From Drechmeria coniospora (taxonomy: Eukaryota; Ascomycota; Sordariomycetes; Hypocreales; Ophiocordycipitaceae), in NCBI RefSeq assembly GCF_001625195.1, contig NC_054391.1:1984001-2048000 (forward strand): DNA of 64,000 nucleotides, read 5' to 3'. Below, piece after piece: positions 22,911 to 35,500 of the stretch. Within the stretch, counting starts at the first letter, position 1, and every line of letters starts with the position of its first letter. The translations under genes and the position numbers were made by a program. The notes under the pieces were generated by a model that was not told where the DNA came from, searched no databases, and saw only the letters and a program-made list of their open reading frames with translations.

Positions 22911-22962
22911 TGCACTTGTAGTGTAAGTAGGTACTTTGCACTTGTAGTGTAAGTAGGTACTT
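22911..22962. repeat. Perfect 26-bp tandem duplication inside a GTAC island
   Basis: The 26-bp unit beginning TGCACTTGTAG and ending GTAGGTACTT occurs at 22911-22936 and again, identical, at 22937-22962. It lies in the GTAC-rich patch 22865-22980 and is a recent duplication, since no base differs. Confidence 0.9.
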
Positions 22963-24232
22963 AGGTTAGTAGGCTGGCTGCACGCCGCCGTAGCAGGCAC
23001 AAACGAAAGCGGGCCCGACCCTGATGTGAGCTGGCTGGCGAGACCAAGTCATGGCGCTTACCAGAAAAGGGACAGCAAACCCCCATGGCGGACCGTCGCC
23101 CGTCTGCGCTTGCGGAGTGGGAGCAAATGAAATCGGCTCTTGTCGGGTGTCGGCATCTTCGTTTCGACCTGCTTCGCGAGCGCGGAGAAGCAGAGGGCAG
23201 CCAGGTGTGCGGCCCCAAGCCTCGGGGTTCAGGGTGGCGATGGATGATGCCGACGCGGCCACACCTGCTCCACGCTCGCGCAGAGCATGTGTGCTTCGGC
23301 CAGCGCTTCCTTCGTCCAACGACGACGCTGTGGTCGGTCGTCGGGGATGCCCATGCTGCCGGGACACGGCAAGACTAGGTTGAGGCCATGGGCTGCTCGA
23401 GGCAGCCAAGCGCTGGCCACTTCCGTGCGTCGCGCGAAAGCCACGACCAGCAAGTCGAAGACGGTGGGACGCATGGAACACCCAAGGTTGGTCGCCGCTC
23501 GCTGCCATCGCGGCAGTCGCTGGATGGAGACGATCTTCCGAGAGATGGTGCCATGGCCCCCGCCCGGCCTGCTGCCGCGAATCCGCAGCGACGAGGCCCT
23601 CGGCCAATGAAAGAGGCTGGCGTCCGAGCGCGACGCAGGTCCGCGGCTTCTGCCAGCGCGCCCAACCTCCCTCCCTATTCGAAGCCGGTTGCTCGTTGGC
23701 GGTTGCGGCTTCGCAGCGACGAGCCGAGACTGTGCCCCCCTGTGCTCGGTGGTGTGTTGGAGTGTCGGAGTGTTGGAGGAGCACAGGTGCCTGCGCCGGC
23801 GGCGTGCACACCTACCATGTACTTGCTTGCATGTACAGGTGCCCGGCAGAGGGGTGCATTCTGCAGGTACATGTACGGGAAGCTGCGTGCACGTGTACAT
23901 GCACGGTACGTTGCGGGCGTGCTGCCACGAGCGGGCGCCCACGTACTCTGGCGGTACACGGTCCATGCGCGAAAGGTACAGAGTACTCGCAGAAGCCATG
24001 AGCCCGCGAATGAGGCCGAGGACAAAAGGAAAACGGCCTCGAAAGAATCAAAGGTGCCAAGCCGGCGGATCGAGCGCACGACGGTGGCTGAATAGCGCAC
24101 CGTACCTCGCCGAGGGAAACCACCAGCCGGGAGTCTGTGCAGGTGGCGCAGTGGTCGGTGGCGGCCATACCTGTGACGTGACGCCGCCGACGTCCCATTG
24201 TGCGGCATCCCTCACGTGCCGTGTCAACCGTT

Positions 24233-24259
24233 CGCGTCCGCGTCCGCGTCCGTCCGCGT
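24233..24259. repeat. CGCGTC-type short tandem repeat
   Basis: Tandem CGCGTC/CCGCGT hexamers with one shortened unit, in GC-rich non-coding DNA. Confidence 0.7.
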
Positions 24260-24315
24260 TCCCCAGCGGTCAGCAGCTGGACGAGCCCGAGCCGTTGGAC
24301 CAGGTCGGCGGTACG

Positions 24316-24348
24316 GCGTGCAGTGCGTGCAGTGCGTGCAGTGCGTGC
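24316..24348. repeat. 9-bp tandem repeat
   Basis: Three full copies and a partial copy of GCGTGCAGT in direct tandem. Confidence 0.85.
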
Positions 24349-24513
24349 CTGTACACGTGCTGCCATTACTCACGCGCGCGAGGAGTTGCCCCCGTACGAG
24401 ACGACTCGACCAAAGGGGCTACCGCTTCATTAGCTGCTCGCCATGGCCACAGCCACCGGCTGGATGTCGCTTTTTCGGCTTCTGCGTTGCGTTGGTGTCA
24501 GTGTCGATTGTGA

Positions 24514-24560
24514 TGGTGTTGGTGTTGGTGTTGGTGTTGCGTTGCGTTGGTGTTGCCTTG
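24514..24560. repeat. GGTGTT/GCGTT short tandem repeat
   Basis: Four to five GGTGTT hexamers followed by GCGTT pentamers, then GGTGTTG again. Confidence 0.75.
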
Positions 24561-25922
24561 TTGCGTTGTGGACCCAGTGGCAGCGCTCGTAGCCGCCACT
24601 GATGATGCTTGTGCTGTAATGCTTAGTTGTACTGTACTGTACTGTGCTGTATTGTAGGGTAGCACTTGTTCCTTGCGTCAAACGTTTTTCTGGTCCTGCT
24701 GGTGCTCGAGAAGTTACCGTGTACCGTACGCAAGCAAGTGCATTGCCGCAAGCTCGTGCCTGCAAGTGCTTGGCAGTGAATACCGAGTACTCCGTACTTA
24801 CAGGCACCTTTTGAGGTGGCCCAGGAGTTTTGCTCACTGTATTCCGTACCTGCCATTCTGTATGTAGCAGGCACCGAGGCTGCACGAAATGTCATGCTGC
24901 ACCCCGTATCCGTACATGTCCTTTCCCGTTGTTGGTGGTCCCTGGACAATCCATATTCCACCGCACGGTTGGACCGTTCAGGAGCCCCATCTGCGGGCCT
25001 GCTCCCATCGAAATCGATATTGTTCGGCGCATCCAATCGCAGCCTTGCCGATGTCCAGGTGGCGCCGAACCAACAAGGAGCCACGATTAGCGGTTGCCAC
25101 ATGCAATCTCTCTTTGAGAAGCCAACCAACCAGAGTGGCCCAAAAGCAACTGTGCCGCCCATGGCCTACTGATGCATCGGGAGACAATGGCTTGCCGTCA
25201 GACGAGCTTCGCGCCGAGAGCTTGTTTACCGACTAAATACCGTGATGCGACATGACGGCGGGCCACGGCAAGGGATAAGCGCACGAAAAGGGGACAAGTG
25301 ACGTGTGGTGCGGTGCTGGCTCGCACACCCGCCAGCCGTGTTCCGTGTAATGGGTGCCCTCGTACCTCCGAATACCTCCTTGCCACACACGCTATTGCCG
25401 CACGCGCTATTACCGCGCACCGAGCCCTTGGTATTCCTCGGCATCTTACTACCGTGCGCACCACAAAGTACGGCAAGTAGACGCGCGAGTCTGCACCACC
25501 ACGCCGACTTTCCCATCCGGCGTCCGTCGCGCGCCACCGAGCCTCTCCCGTCGTCGTCGTCGACGACCTTGTCAGGCTTGGTCCGGCGATTTCCGTCGCA
25601 AAGGCGCACATCTGACGGAAAGCCCTGTTTCGCGGCCAGCCAGGCGCAGCACCGACCTGGCTGCCGTTGGTGTTCGCGTCCCTCCCCGGCCTGCCTGCCT
25701 GTTGGCTCGAGGCACAAGCGCAATCAAGCAAGCAAGCTAGCGAGGGATGAGGGCGAGCATGGCGGGCCAAAATCCGGCTCAGCAGCTTGCCCACGGACGA
25801 TGGAGTCGATGATGAAATCTGGCGCCGGATGCCTGGAAGCGGTGGTGATGGCTCACGCTGCCAAACGCGAGAGCAAGTCACCAGCCACCACTGCCCGCTG
25901 CTGTTGGGGCTGGCGAGTCGGC

Positions 25923-26024
25923 AGGTGCAGGTGGCGAGCAGGTGGCGAGCAGGTGGGGTGGCGAGCAGGTGGCGAGCAGGTGGCAGGCAGGTGGCAGGCA
26001 GGTGGCAGGCAGGTGGCAGGCAAG
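25923..26024. repeat. 11-bp minisatellite
   Basis: About nine tandem units in two sub-blocks: AGGTGGCGAGC on the left and AGGTGGCAGGC on the right, with an irregular unit (AGGTGGGGTGGCGAGC) in between. Each variant is clustered, showing local expansion. Confidence 0.88.
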
Positions 26025-26089
26025 GTGGCAAACAATAAAGTATTCCTGGCCTAGCCACCTCGTAATGGTACTAAGAAACGGCCAAGTGA

Positions 26090-26960
26090 TACACAGCAAG
26101 TACTGTACATGCAAGTACACTCGATACTACTGTACGGGTACAGCATGGTACGATGCAACCAAAGAGGCTCCTTGGCTGGGCTGGCACACGCCCTCGTCCA
26201 TCGCGTTCCTGGCACCAGGTACCTACGCAGGCTGTTCCGCGCATGTACCCTTACACCTGCGGAATTTTACTTCCGAGAGCACGACAATAAGAAGTAATAG
26301 CACAATCCATGTGTCGTGCAGTGGCAGAGTAAGAAAGTATTACTTCCAAGCGCTCGTTGAACGCATGAGGCGATACTCTGCCGTACTGTACTTACTTAGT
26401 TCACTGGCTACCTTGCAGGACCTGTCAACAGTGCAATGCTTACCTAAGTAAGTACTGTACCTAAGTACTGTATGTGAGTAATTGCAGTACATGCATGTGG
26501 TGCCAATGTGCAATAATACCGGGTACTTAGGTGCAGTTTGTACTGTTCTTACCTGGAAGAAATACTTAAGTATGCAACACGGAGTACTTGCGACTGGTTG
26601 CTTGTACTTACGTGTAGTGTACTTGCTCCGTATATGTAGGCATGTGCAAGTAGTGTTAGTACAAGCATGGTACATCGACTCCGTACTGACACATGTACTG
26701 TACAGTATCGTACCTCGCAGATGCACCAAAGTAATTGGGCCTCGCACAGCCTCCTAGGTGGCGTGCAAGTACGGAGTACGCAGGTAAGAAATAATTACTA
26801 GATAATACGTAAGTACTCAAGTAAGTGCTCCGTAATTCGTTCTTTAGGACAGCAAGTATTAGTACGGAGAGTTGCAAGTACGGTACGTGCAAGTATTACC
26901 CCATAAATGTCCTGCATTGCACTTACGGAAAGTATATGATAACTACTTGCTGTTATTTAC
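26090..26960. repeat. GTAC-word island 8
   Basis: GTAC-core words at 26098-26160 and densely from 26380 to 26960, for example AAGTACGGAGTACGC near 26766 and ACATGTACTGTACAGTATCG near 26692. AT-richer than the flanks. No coding frame. Confidence 0.55.
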
Positions 26961-27530
26961 ACAGTGCTCCGTGCCCAAGCGTAGTATTAGGCTGGTACAA
27001 GAACACGCAAGTACAGGACACGGCAAGTGCGAGTAAGTAATTGGGTGTGGTGTACGCTTCCATGTGCGTGCGCATGCCGCAATGGAAAACGGTGGAAGGA
27101 GCTGGCTGCGATGGGGAACCATCATCAATCTCCTCATCGGTGGAGCAATATTTCCGAGCCCGCAGACAAACCGCCTCCATTAACTCGCTGCTAATGCTGC
27201 AACACCGTCACCTGAAGGACTGAAATTGATTCATTTGCTTGTCCCGTGCACCTGCACCGACTCGACACAGTCGACTGGCTCTGGAGCTTGATTGGCGCAT
27301 CCCGCTAGCCACCCTGGCGCGGCGAAAACCTCGCACAACAGCCTCACACTCTCTGGCAATGGCGGTGGCAAACACCCCGGAATAGCGGTGGCAAAGTGGT
27401 GGAAACGGTGGGGGAGGGGGGGGGGCCTCTCCCTCGCTCTGCCTCGCTCACGCAGCTGCTGCGTCGACAATCTGCGAGGTTCCCTGGCACTCTGTCCAAG
27501 TGCGAGCACATACCGTGTGCCATGGGCCTG

Positions 27531-27580
27531 CCAACCGCCAACCGCCAACCGCCAACCGCTACCCCCTCCCCCCCCCCCAA
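27531..27580. repeat. (CCAACCG)n heptamer repeat followed by a C-rich run
   Basis: Four tandem CCAACCG units run from 27531 into CTACCCCCTCCC and a C-run. Confidence 0.8.
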
Positions 27581-28621
27581 ACAGGCCACGGTGTCGCCTG
27601 CAAGCCTCTGCTAGGCTACCATCCATGCTCCAATCTCCCCCCCTCGGTCCCCGGTCCTCCAGCACCCCAGGCCAGCCAGCCAGGCCCTCCTCAGGTGCCG
27701 ACACAGCCTGCAAGCACGGGCGTCGCGGTCGTGACCATGCCTGCACCTGCGGTTGGTGGCGGCAGCCTTCCGTTGACAAGGATGACTGCTGATTTGGTCC
27801 AGTTAGTCTCGCGAGACACTCGCTGCTGGCCTTGACGGCATCCGCAGTCAGCAGGTGCGTTTGGTCCTCGTCTCGGCGGCCCACCCAATCTCCGCGACGT
27901 GGTCCAACCAACGGTCAGCCGTCACTCATTACCGAGTACGGAGTCATCCTCGCGTGGATGCAAGCAGGCACCACCCCTTGGCTGCCTGCTAGTGGGTGGT
28001 GGTGACGGCTTCTGCTGCTCTGCAGCCGTAGTCTGCATGGATGGCGAGATTGCATCAGTTGCCCGCCCTCGGTCGAGTCGACGCGTCAACAAGTGGCGAT
28101 CGCTCACTCGGACGGATGCACTGCGCCCACTACATCATTGCTGACACGCATCTCATTGGCTAGTGCCCTGCTGCCTGCCGCCTTGGGGACGAAGGCGACG
28201 ACGACGGGCAACCCCTACTGGCCATGGCAGAAAGCAAGTCGTACGGTGTACTGCGCATCTAGGTGTGCACGCACAAGTGGTTGCGTCGGCGAGTACGAGT
28301 ACGAGCGCGAGAGCACAGCTAGGCACACTACTTACACCTCGTCCACGAGTACAGAGTACGCAATCCTCGCACTGGTCCTGCGCTAGAAGGGGGAGGGAGG
28401 GGTGGTGGACGGATGCCGCACACGTCGCCCTCGCATCGGGCGGTGGACAACGACCGACCCTCCGCTTTCGACGACGCCAGGACCGTCAAAGGCCGGCAAG
28501 TGTACGGAGTACGGATAAATGGATGCATCGTTGACCGACGACGAGCTACACCGTACTTGTACTTCATTTGACCTCATCACATTGCCGACAATAGTCTATT
28601 CTGCGCAGCACCAACCGACAT

Positions 28622-28712
28622 ACCAACCAGCCAGCCAACCAGCCAGCCAACCAGCCAGCCAACCAGCCAGCCAACCAGCCAGCCAACCAGCCAGCCAACC
28701 AGCTAGCCAACC
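28622..28712. repeat. 12-bp minisatellite
   Basis: About seven and a half tandem copies of the 12-mer CCAACCAGCCAG, nearly identical, with one AGCTAG variant near the right end. It is directly followed by a GTAC-word patch (ACAAGTACTTACTGTACTCG at 28711-28730). Confidence 0.9.
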
Positions 28713-30246
28713 ACAAGTACTTACTGTACTCGTACGTAAAAGCAGGTGCAAGTGCGCAGCTTCATACTTACAATTGCACCTCTGCATGGAAGGTGTATTT
28801 ACTTACATGCACCCAGTTACATGTACGTGCATGTACGCCTTGCTGGTCTCCGCTGCTCAGTGGCAAGCGTACATGTATACTTCTGTGTTAATAGTGCTCT
28901 ACTACTCCTACACATGCTGTATACACCCAAGCACACCAACAAGTAAGTACTAACAGCAAGCACATGTATACTAACAAGTACTCGCATGAACGTGTGATGT
29001 GATTAAAGGTGCGTGCAGCACATACTGTACTTACTGTACAGTGAGTGCATGCGCGACAACGACGTCCCGCTATTGCTGTGCAGCAATGCGGCATACAAGC
29101 ACTTCGGCACCGAATGACATTACAGGTGCACGTGCAGTGCGCGACGGTGCTACGGGCCTACATTTGTCGGTGGCTGCTCAGTGGACGGATGCCGAGGCGG
29201 ATGAATGTGAGAATGACGACGGCGCATTGATCGTTGCCTCGCCTGCTTCCCTTGCTCACTGCTCCACACCATCCTCAGTCGAGCGAGTCCGTGGTCAGGC
29301 TCAAGCAGTGCGGCGAGGAAAAAAAAAACACCACAAACTGATGCATTCCGATCCACCAAACCAACCGCAAGCGCCCGCTGCCTGTCGGGCTTGGAGGTCT
29401 CACTCGCGTGGTCGTGTTGCGAGGCTCAGTCGGAGAGTGCCGCGCCAAAGCTACCTCTTCCGTCCTCGTTGCTGCTATCCCCCCCCTCGAGTAGGATTCC
29501 AGCCAGGGCAAGGCTAGGTTTCGCCCTTCGTTCCATGCGAGCAGTCGTCGAGCATGGCTCAGAAAGCCACGCGGTAAGATGCGTTGATGGCGGCTACCGT
29601 TACGTCTTGGTCGGGGACAAACTGCCTTTGCCTAGGAAAGCTTGTTGCCTGTCTCATCATACTCGCTCACGCGCGCCAGTCTGGAGACAAGAGACAGAGC
29701 AGGTCTGCGTTGATGACGAATAAGGAAACAAAACTCATGCCAGTCGGCCGTTTACGATCTGCCTGGTTGCAGCCGTGTGTCAGTCAGGCGGCCGGTGAAG
29801 CCCGTCGGTCAGGCCACGGAAGGAGTCTGCGACGAGGACGGGCAACCGGAGAGAGGCACGGCGCTGGCTCGCACGCTGCTGCTGCCATGGTAGCCTGACT
29901 TGGTGCCTTGCTCATCTCATCATCGTCCGTCGGTCGATGGAGGCCGGCCTCCGACCGACAACCGGCCGGCTTGGCCATGCGTGAATCACACACAATCCGT
30001 CGGGGGCTGGAAACACCCTATCATCCATATCCGTGGCCTATGGATCATCCCTGGTCACGGCGCACGAGGCAAAAGGTCTGAGCCCACAATAATCGCTGAG
30101 GAGGGGTGCCACTTCTGTTTGGTGTGTCAGACTCTCAACTTCCCCTTGGAAAATTGCTCATCTGCGTCACGACACAGACCCCTGCTGCCGCTAGTTGAAC
30201 CATCCATGTTATTCATGCCCCCCCTCCGTTTCCTACCCCCCTCCCT
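28713..30246. other. Gene-desert segment between minisatellite and kinase leader
   Basis: GTAC words continue to about 29050, after which the DNA is GC-rich with scattered low-complexity tracts (A-run at 29320-29329). No gene is supported. Confidence 0.4.
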
Positions 30247-30262
30247 CCCCCCCCCCCCCCCC
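30247..30262. repeat. Poly-C run
   Basis: Sixteen consecutive C, within a longer pyrimidine tract. Confidence 0.9.
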
Positions 30263-30807
30263 TTCTCCTCCTGAGCCTCGTCCCCTTTGGGGCGGGCGGG
30301 CGAACCTTGCTGCAACTGTTAAGAATAGCTGTTGCGTCAAGTTCCACACCACCCACACCACCCCTGCCGGCCAAGACAAGCAGCAGGATAGGCCTAGCGG
30401 TCCATGTCATTATGTACGAGTACTATGATCGTTGCAACCCAGACGGGCCACTTCTCTGATGAGTGGTTCCACGCTGTTGAGCCCGAGGCGCCGGGAGTAC
30501 GTACCACGTCCCGTTCCCGTCTCGTCGTCACCACCGGTTTTATCTACCGCATCCTGCCCGTCAATCCGAACTTCCCTCGACTTATATGTATATGCGTATG
30601 CCACTCCTAACCCCCTCTCCAAGGCATTCTATTCCTTTATCAAGTCCAGCAACGTCGACCCTCCACCTGTCGTCTTACCTTTTCACCTCCTGACACAACT
30701 CATATGCTCTCGCACGCCCGCACGTCCACATATCATCCTATGCCCTCGACCCGTTGACTCGGCCGTTGGGGACCCTTCCGGAAAGTTGAACCTCGTTTTC
30801 TGTACTT

Positions 30808-30816
30808 TATATATAT
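30808..30816 (+). promoter_or_regulatory. TATA box of the Ran1/Sks1-like kinase (putative)
   Basis: TATATATAT, 174 bp upstream of the ATG at 30982, at the start of a pyrimidine-rich leader. Position and sequence fit a fungal core promoter. Confidence 0.45.
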
Positions 30817-30981
30817 CGGGAACAGGATTCCTTCTACTTCTCTTCACACGTTGGACATAGCTCGACACCCTGCCACGCTTTCCTTCCGTCCATCGCGTTT
30901 CCTTGGCTTCTCTCCGGGATTCAACGCTCAGTCGACAATTCGCCCACCGCCCACGACCTCGCATCACCACACTCGCAAATC

Positions 30982-32540
30982 ATGCAGCACCATGCACCCT
31001 ATGGATATCCCACGCCTCCCGCCTCGCCTGCTCACGACCAGGTCAAGTGCGGCATCCAGTCGACCTATGCTACGAGGCACTTCCAGGCACCCTGTGTCCC
31101 TCCCACTCCCGAGGAGAGACTAGGTAAGGTGCTCCAGGGAAAGCTCCAGCTCACCGACATCCTTGGCACCGGCGCCTACGGCGTCGTGTACGCCGCCGTC
31201 GACGTCAAGAATGGCGTACGCTATGCCGTCAAGTGCCTCAGCAAGTTCAATGCCGACGGATCGCCGCTGGATCGCCGCCAGGCTTCCTACCAGCAACGGG
31301 AGATCAAGCTCCACTATATGGCCTCTGCCCACCCCAACGTCGTCTCCATGCTCAAGATTGTGGATGAGCCGGACTGCATTTACGTCATTCTTGAGTACTG
31401 CCCCGAGGGTGACCTGTTCTTGAACATCACCGAGCTCGGCCAGTACGTTGGCAAGGACCTTTTGTCCAAGAAGATCTTCCTTCAAATCCTGGATGCCGTC
31501 GAATACTGCCACAAGCTTGGCATCTATCATCGGGACCTGAAGCCGGAGAACATTCTGGTGACGGATCAAGGGGAGACGGTCAAGCTTGCCGACTTTGGCC
31601 TTGCCACGGCTGATGACCGATCCGAAGACTACGGATGCGGCTCCACCTTCTACATGAGCCCAGGTTTGTCGCCCATCGCCGTGCTCGTCTCGTCACGGAT
31701 GCTAACGTGCCTTTCGCAGAATGCCTGGACCCCTCGACGAGGAAGCCGTACTACATGTGCGCCCCGAACGACGTCTGGTCGCTCGGCGTCATCCTCGTCA
31801 ACCTGACGTGTGGACGCAATCCGTGGAAGCAGGCTTCCCTTCAAGACTCGACCTACCGAGCGTACGCTCGCTCCAGGGACTTTCTCAAAACCATCCTCCC
31901 GCTGACGGATGAATTCAACGACATCCTGGCACGCATCTTCAACCCTTGTCCTGAGTACAGGATCACCCTCTCGGAGCTCCGGAGCCGGATCACGGGTTGC
32001 CACCAATTTACCGTTCCTGCCCCGGCGCCGACGTCCATGCCGACGCCGCCCTCCACCCCATCCCACTCTGCACTATACGTTAACGAGGAGGCCATCATTG
32101 ACGACTCCGAGTACGACTCGCCCCTCTCGCCCATCTCCACCACATCCAATGAAGGCTCGCTTTCGCCGAGCGCATCGACGATTGACGACCTGGACGACGA
32201 CGACTTCTTCCAGGAGCAGCAAGATGTGTCTCGCGAGTTCATCCCCCAAACATACGACTCTGAAGCGCCGGGAGATCTACCGGCCTTTCATACCCCAGAG
32301 TCCATTCCGCAGCACTACACGGGCCCCGTGCCGGTACTCAACGCTTCGCTGCAGGTGCCGCCGCTACTACCTGTATCCTGCCATCAGGCACCTATTTCTG
32401 CCCACGCCCAGTACCCACCCAGATCAATGTTCCCCTTGTGGGAAGTGGTCAAATACGTTCAGCAGGCACCCATGATGCATCACCCTGCTGCATTCCATCA
32501 GCAGGTTCCCTTTCTGCCTTCGTTCCAAGGCTGCTACTGA
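30982..32540 (+). CDS. Ran1/Sks1-like serine/threonine protein kinase
   Basis: Cytosolic or nuclear protein kinase of the fungal Ran1/Pat1-Sks1-Vhs1 group, whose members act in nutrient and differentiation signalling (family knowledge). Two exons, 30982-31663 and 31720-32540, give 500 residues; the intron 31664-31719 (56 nt) has a GCTAAC branch site, and the phase 1 join restores MSPECLDP. Motifs: LGTGAYGVVY (glycine loop, residues 61-70), Lys84 in YAVKCL, HRDLKPEN with Asp185, DFG 204-206, and GCGSTFYMSPE in the activation segment. The N-terminal box ATRHFQAPCVPPTPEERLGK, just before the kinase domain, is typical of this group in filamentous fungi. The C-terminal third is disordered, with Ser/Thr/Pro, an acidic DDLDDDDFF patch and Gln/Pro-rich sequence. 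It is a complete, intact kinase standing alone between two gene deserts. Confidence 0.9.
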
Positions 32541-35500
32541 GCAACGTTTACCCTCGGCCCGACTCGAAGGGTGCGACCCTTATCTGAAAATCACCATATA
32601 GTTCCGTTCCCCGGATAAGAAAAGTATGACGACATGGGAGAATTGGTTTCAAAAAGCTGAGCTGCCAATTTGATTGCACATAGGCGCCAAACAAACAAAG
32701 CCCTTCGATTCACGCACTCTGTATCTATTGGATCATGCTGTTTCTATTCGCTGTCACTCCGTGGCTCAGCCTTTTTCTCCTTTGTTCTCCCTCCTTTCTT
32801 TTGTTTCTGATTTTGGAGCGAGGAGTTGCTTGTGATGACAGAAGAAATTTGCCTGGGGATGCCGAGAGCGTTCCCCCATGGTGCAGGATCCGAAAAGAGC
32901 GGGAGTTTGCTGTTGGAATGAGAGATAACGGCCGCGGTTTACGACACATCAAACATAACTTAATCACCATTTCCCCGTTGCTGCAGATAAAGTACACAAG
33001 GACTCGGCTGAGACCGAGCCCTTGCAAAGGTGAACCTGGTGGGATTACCAGTTTGCATCATTTCTTGTATTTCTAGCCAGATGGGCAAAGAAAATATTGA
33101 AAGTGATGGCACAAATCATTGGATGGAGATGTTGGGGTGGGGTTTTTTTTGATGGGGAAAGATGGGATACCAAGGCGCACGGCGCCGACTGACTTTGCAG
33201 ATAAGATAGTCGGCGCAGAGCGTGAACAGCAAATGAAATTCTTTCCCTTCATCATTTACATTTACTTCCCTTGTGTTCTCATTCACCTGCATATTACGTG
33301 AACTCAACCTCGCGACGTCCACTGGCAAAACCCGTACTGAGGTTGGCGTATGCCGCCAAGCGGTGGTGATGAAGACCCCCTCCCGTAGCCGTGCAGACTG
33401 TAATTGCGGGAGGATAGACCCAATCTTGCACAGTTCTTCTGCAGTTTGGGCCCTACCGGGGTGATTGGCGGCCGCGTTGCATGTACAATTTACAAAGCAT
33501 GTTGGAGGACGAGCTAGTATGTACGGCTGGGACGGAGTGTTCCGTTTCGACGTGACAAAGGACCTAACTCTCGTTCTCTACTATCTGTGTGCCGTGCTGC
33601 TGCTGCCGCTGATCCAGCCGGCGTTTCCTCACTTGTGCCTTTCCGCACTAGCAGGGAAACGGGTATGCTGGCAGGGGAGTCAACGTTCGAAATGGAGGCT
33701 AGAAAGCAAGCTTCTACGACGTTATCTTGCTTCCCGAAAGGGGCTGATGTAACATCAGCTGGTTGGGCTGAGCTAGGTCCAGGAGTGTCGCGAGCGCGAG
33801 CGGCGTTGAGCGGGGGACGGGGACGGGGGAGGGTATGGTGGCTTCTTGTTAGTTGCCGGATGCCTCGACCCCCCCTCCTTCGATTCGACCTTGTCGCCTC
33901 TTCTGGCTTGGCGGGCGGCAATGCTACTGTGGCCCAGGATGGCGTCGACGGCGTGGGGAGAGGGGGGATCTGGTGATGCAACGTGGAGGAGGAAGGGGCT
34001 GTGGCGCTGATTTGGCAGCAGGCTTATCGTTATTTTACACTTTTGTGTGTCTGGAAGGTGATGGAGGAGGAACCGGTGGCGGCGTGTTTTCGTTTCTCCA
34101 CAAGCGGCACGAAGCTGGCTGCGTAGTTGCCGCGAGAGCCAAGCTAGGGACAGGCTTGATGTTATTTTATTTCCTATTTGGTACCTGTTCTGAATTCCCT
34201 GTTCCGCTTGCCGATATCAAAGTTTGAACTTTGAGGCGGAGGCGTGAGAGAAGATAGGGGATGGAGGATGGCGGACGGAGGAGGGGTGAAATTTGCAGGT
34301 GCGTTGTGCGAGGCCAGCCGGCAAGGCTTGCATTTCAAGTTGGCCGCGTGCGTCCATGATTGGGGGCCATGGGAGAGCTGCGACTGGTGAGGGTGGCAGA
34401 GTGTAGGGGGTTGGCGCGAGGGGGGGGTTCGTCCTGCTGATTGGCGACGGTGATGCTCGCCTTGGAAGGTTAGCGGTGAGGTTGCCATGCCGACACTCGC
34501 GACTGGCTGATGGATGATGTGAACCGCTCAAGTTGGATGCGGCGAAAGAATGCGAAGGAAGAAGGGCCGGACTATGCAACCCACGAACGAGGCAGGAAGA
34601 ATTGGGTTGGGCTGCGTTGGGCTGGGATGGATGGATGGATGGATGGCTGGATGGATCGTGAAATGAATGCAGACGACACGTCGACGTGGGGCACTCGGGA
34701 GATGATATCGCCAGGGAACGAACGAAGGTGCCGCAGTGCTGCGCGTGCGACGAGCAGGTGTGCCGGTGGTCGTGTTGCGTTGCCCTTGACGGCCAGCCGA
34801 TGCGTGAGGATTCAAGGCCCGGGGTTGGGAGGGCTGTCCGATGCAGTGCTGGGGCGTGATTGGATCCGGGATGATGCATCAAGCCGTGAGCATGTACCCG
34901 TACGCGTTTCTGTGCTCGACCATGCATCTCCTCGTTTCTGTTCCGAGAGAGTTGGTGCAGGCGAACTATCCATCTCGGCATGCACGGCTCTGCTGGGACG
35001 TGCAGATGTGATGGCAGTGGTGGCGAGCAGCAAGCAACAGCCATCACAGTTCGGCAGCAGCAACGGCCACGGCAGGCGGCACCAAAACCACCACTGCGCA
35101 CCCGCGTCTACCCAGAGTGCCATCCCATGCCACCATCCATCCATGCAACCCAGATGGATAGATTCAATTTTGTGCTACCATCTGCGGTGCAACGGTCGTC
35201 GCCCGTTCCACTTGGCGGCTGATTCAAGCTCGCACGCAGAAGGAAAAAGCACGGGGTGGCAGGGGAGGCCAAGGCTAGACGATGGTCGAGACGAGGAGAC
35301 GAGGAGGAAGGCTGGCGGCGTAGTGATCAGCGCCCACATCCTCACCGCCTCGGCGCATGCGTATGCATTTCACATCACCATCTGCCGTGGCCATCTATGA
35401 CGGAGACGAGCAGAAAGAAAAACCACAAGCCGAGCTAGGGGCGCACGACGACCGCCTGCGTCTGGATGGATGTCTTGTGGCGGGAGTCAATGCTGTGTGA

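Larger units (their letters stand above)
22983..25922. other. Gene-desert segment
   Basis: About 2.9 kb of GC-rich DNA with the short tandem repeats listed separately and scattered GTAC words (for example near 23816-23905). Long overlapping open frames are present on both strands but show Arg/Ala/Ser-rich, motif-free translations typical of GC-rich non-coding DNA. No gene is supported. Confidence 0.4.

Noticed and set aside
22983..24000. Minus-strand ORFs of 281 and 256 codons
   Set aside because: They overlap each other and plus-strand frames of the same length, with no motif or plausible splice structure.
16019..30981. Transposable elements in the gene desert
   Set aside because: No transposase or reverse-transcriptase motif, long terminal repeat or clear terminal inverted repeat with target duplication was seen.
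34217..35101. 294-codon minus-strand ORF
   Set aside because: His/Pro/Ser-rich translation without motifs, overlapped by an equally long plus-strand frame; typical of GC-rich spacer.
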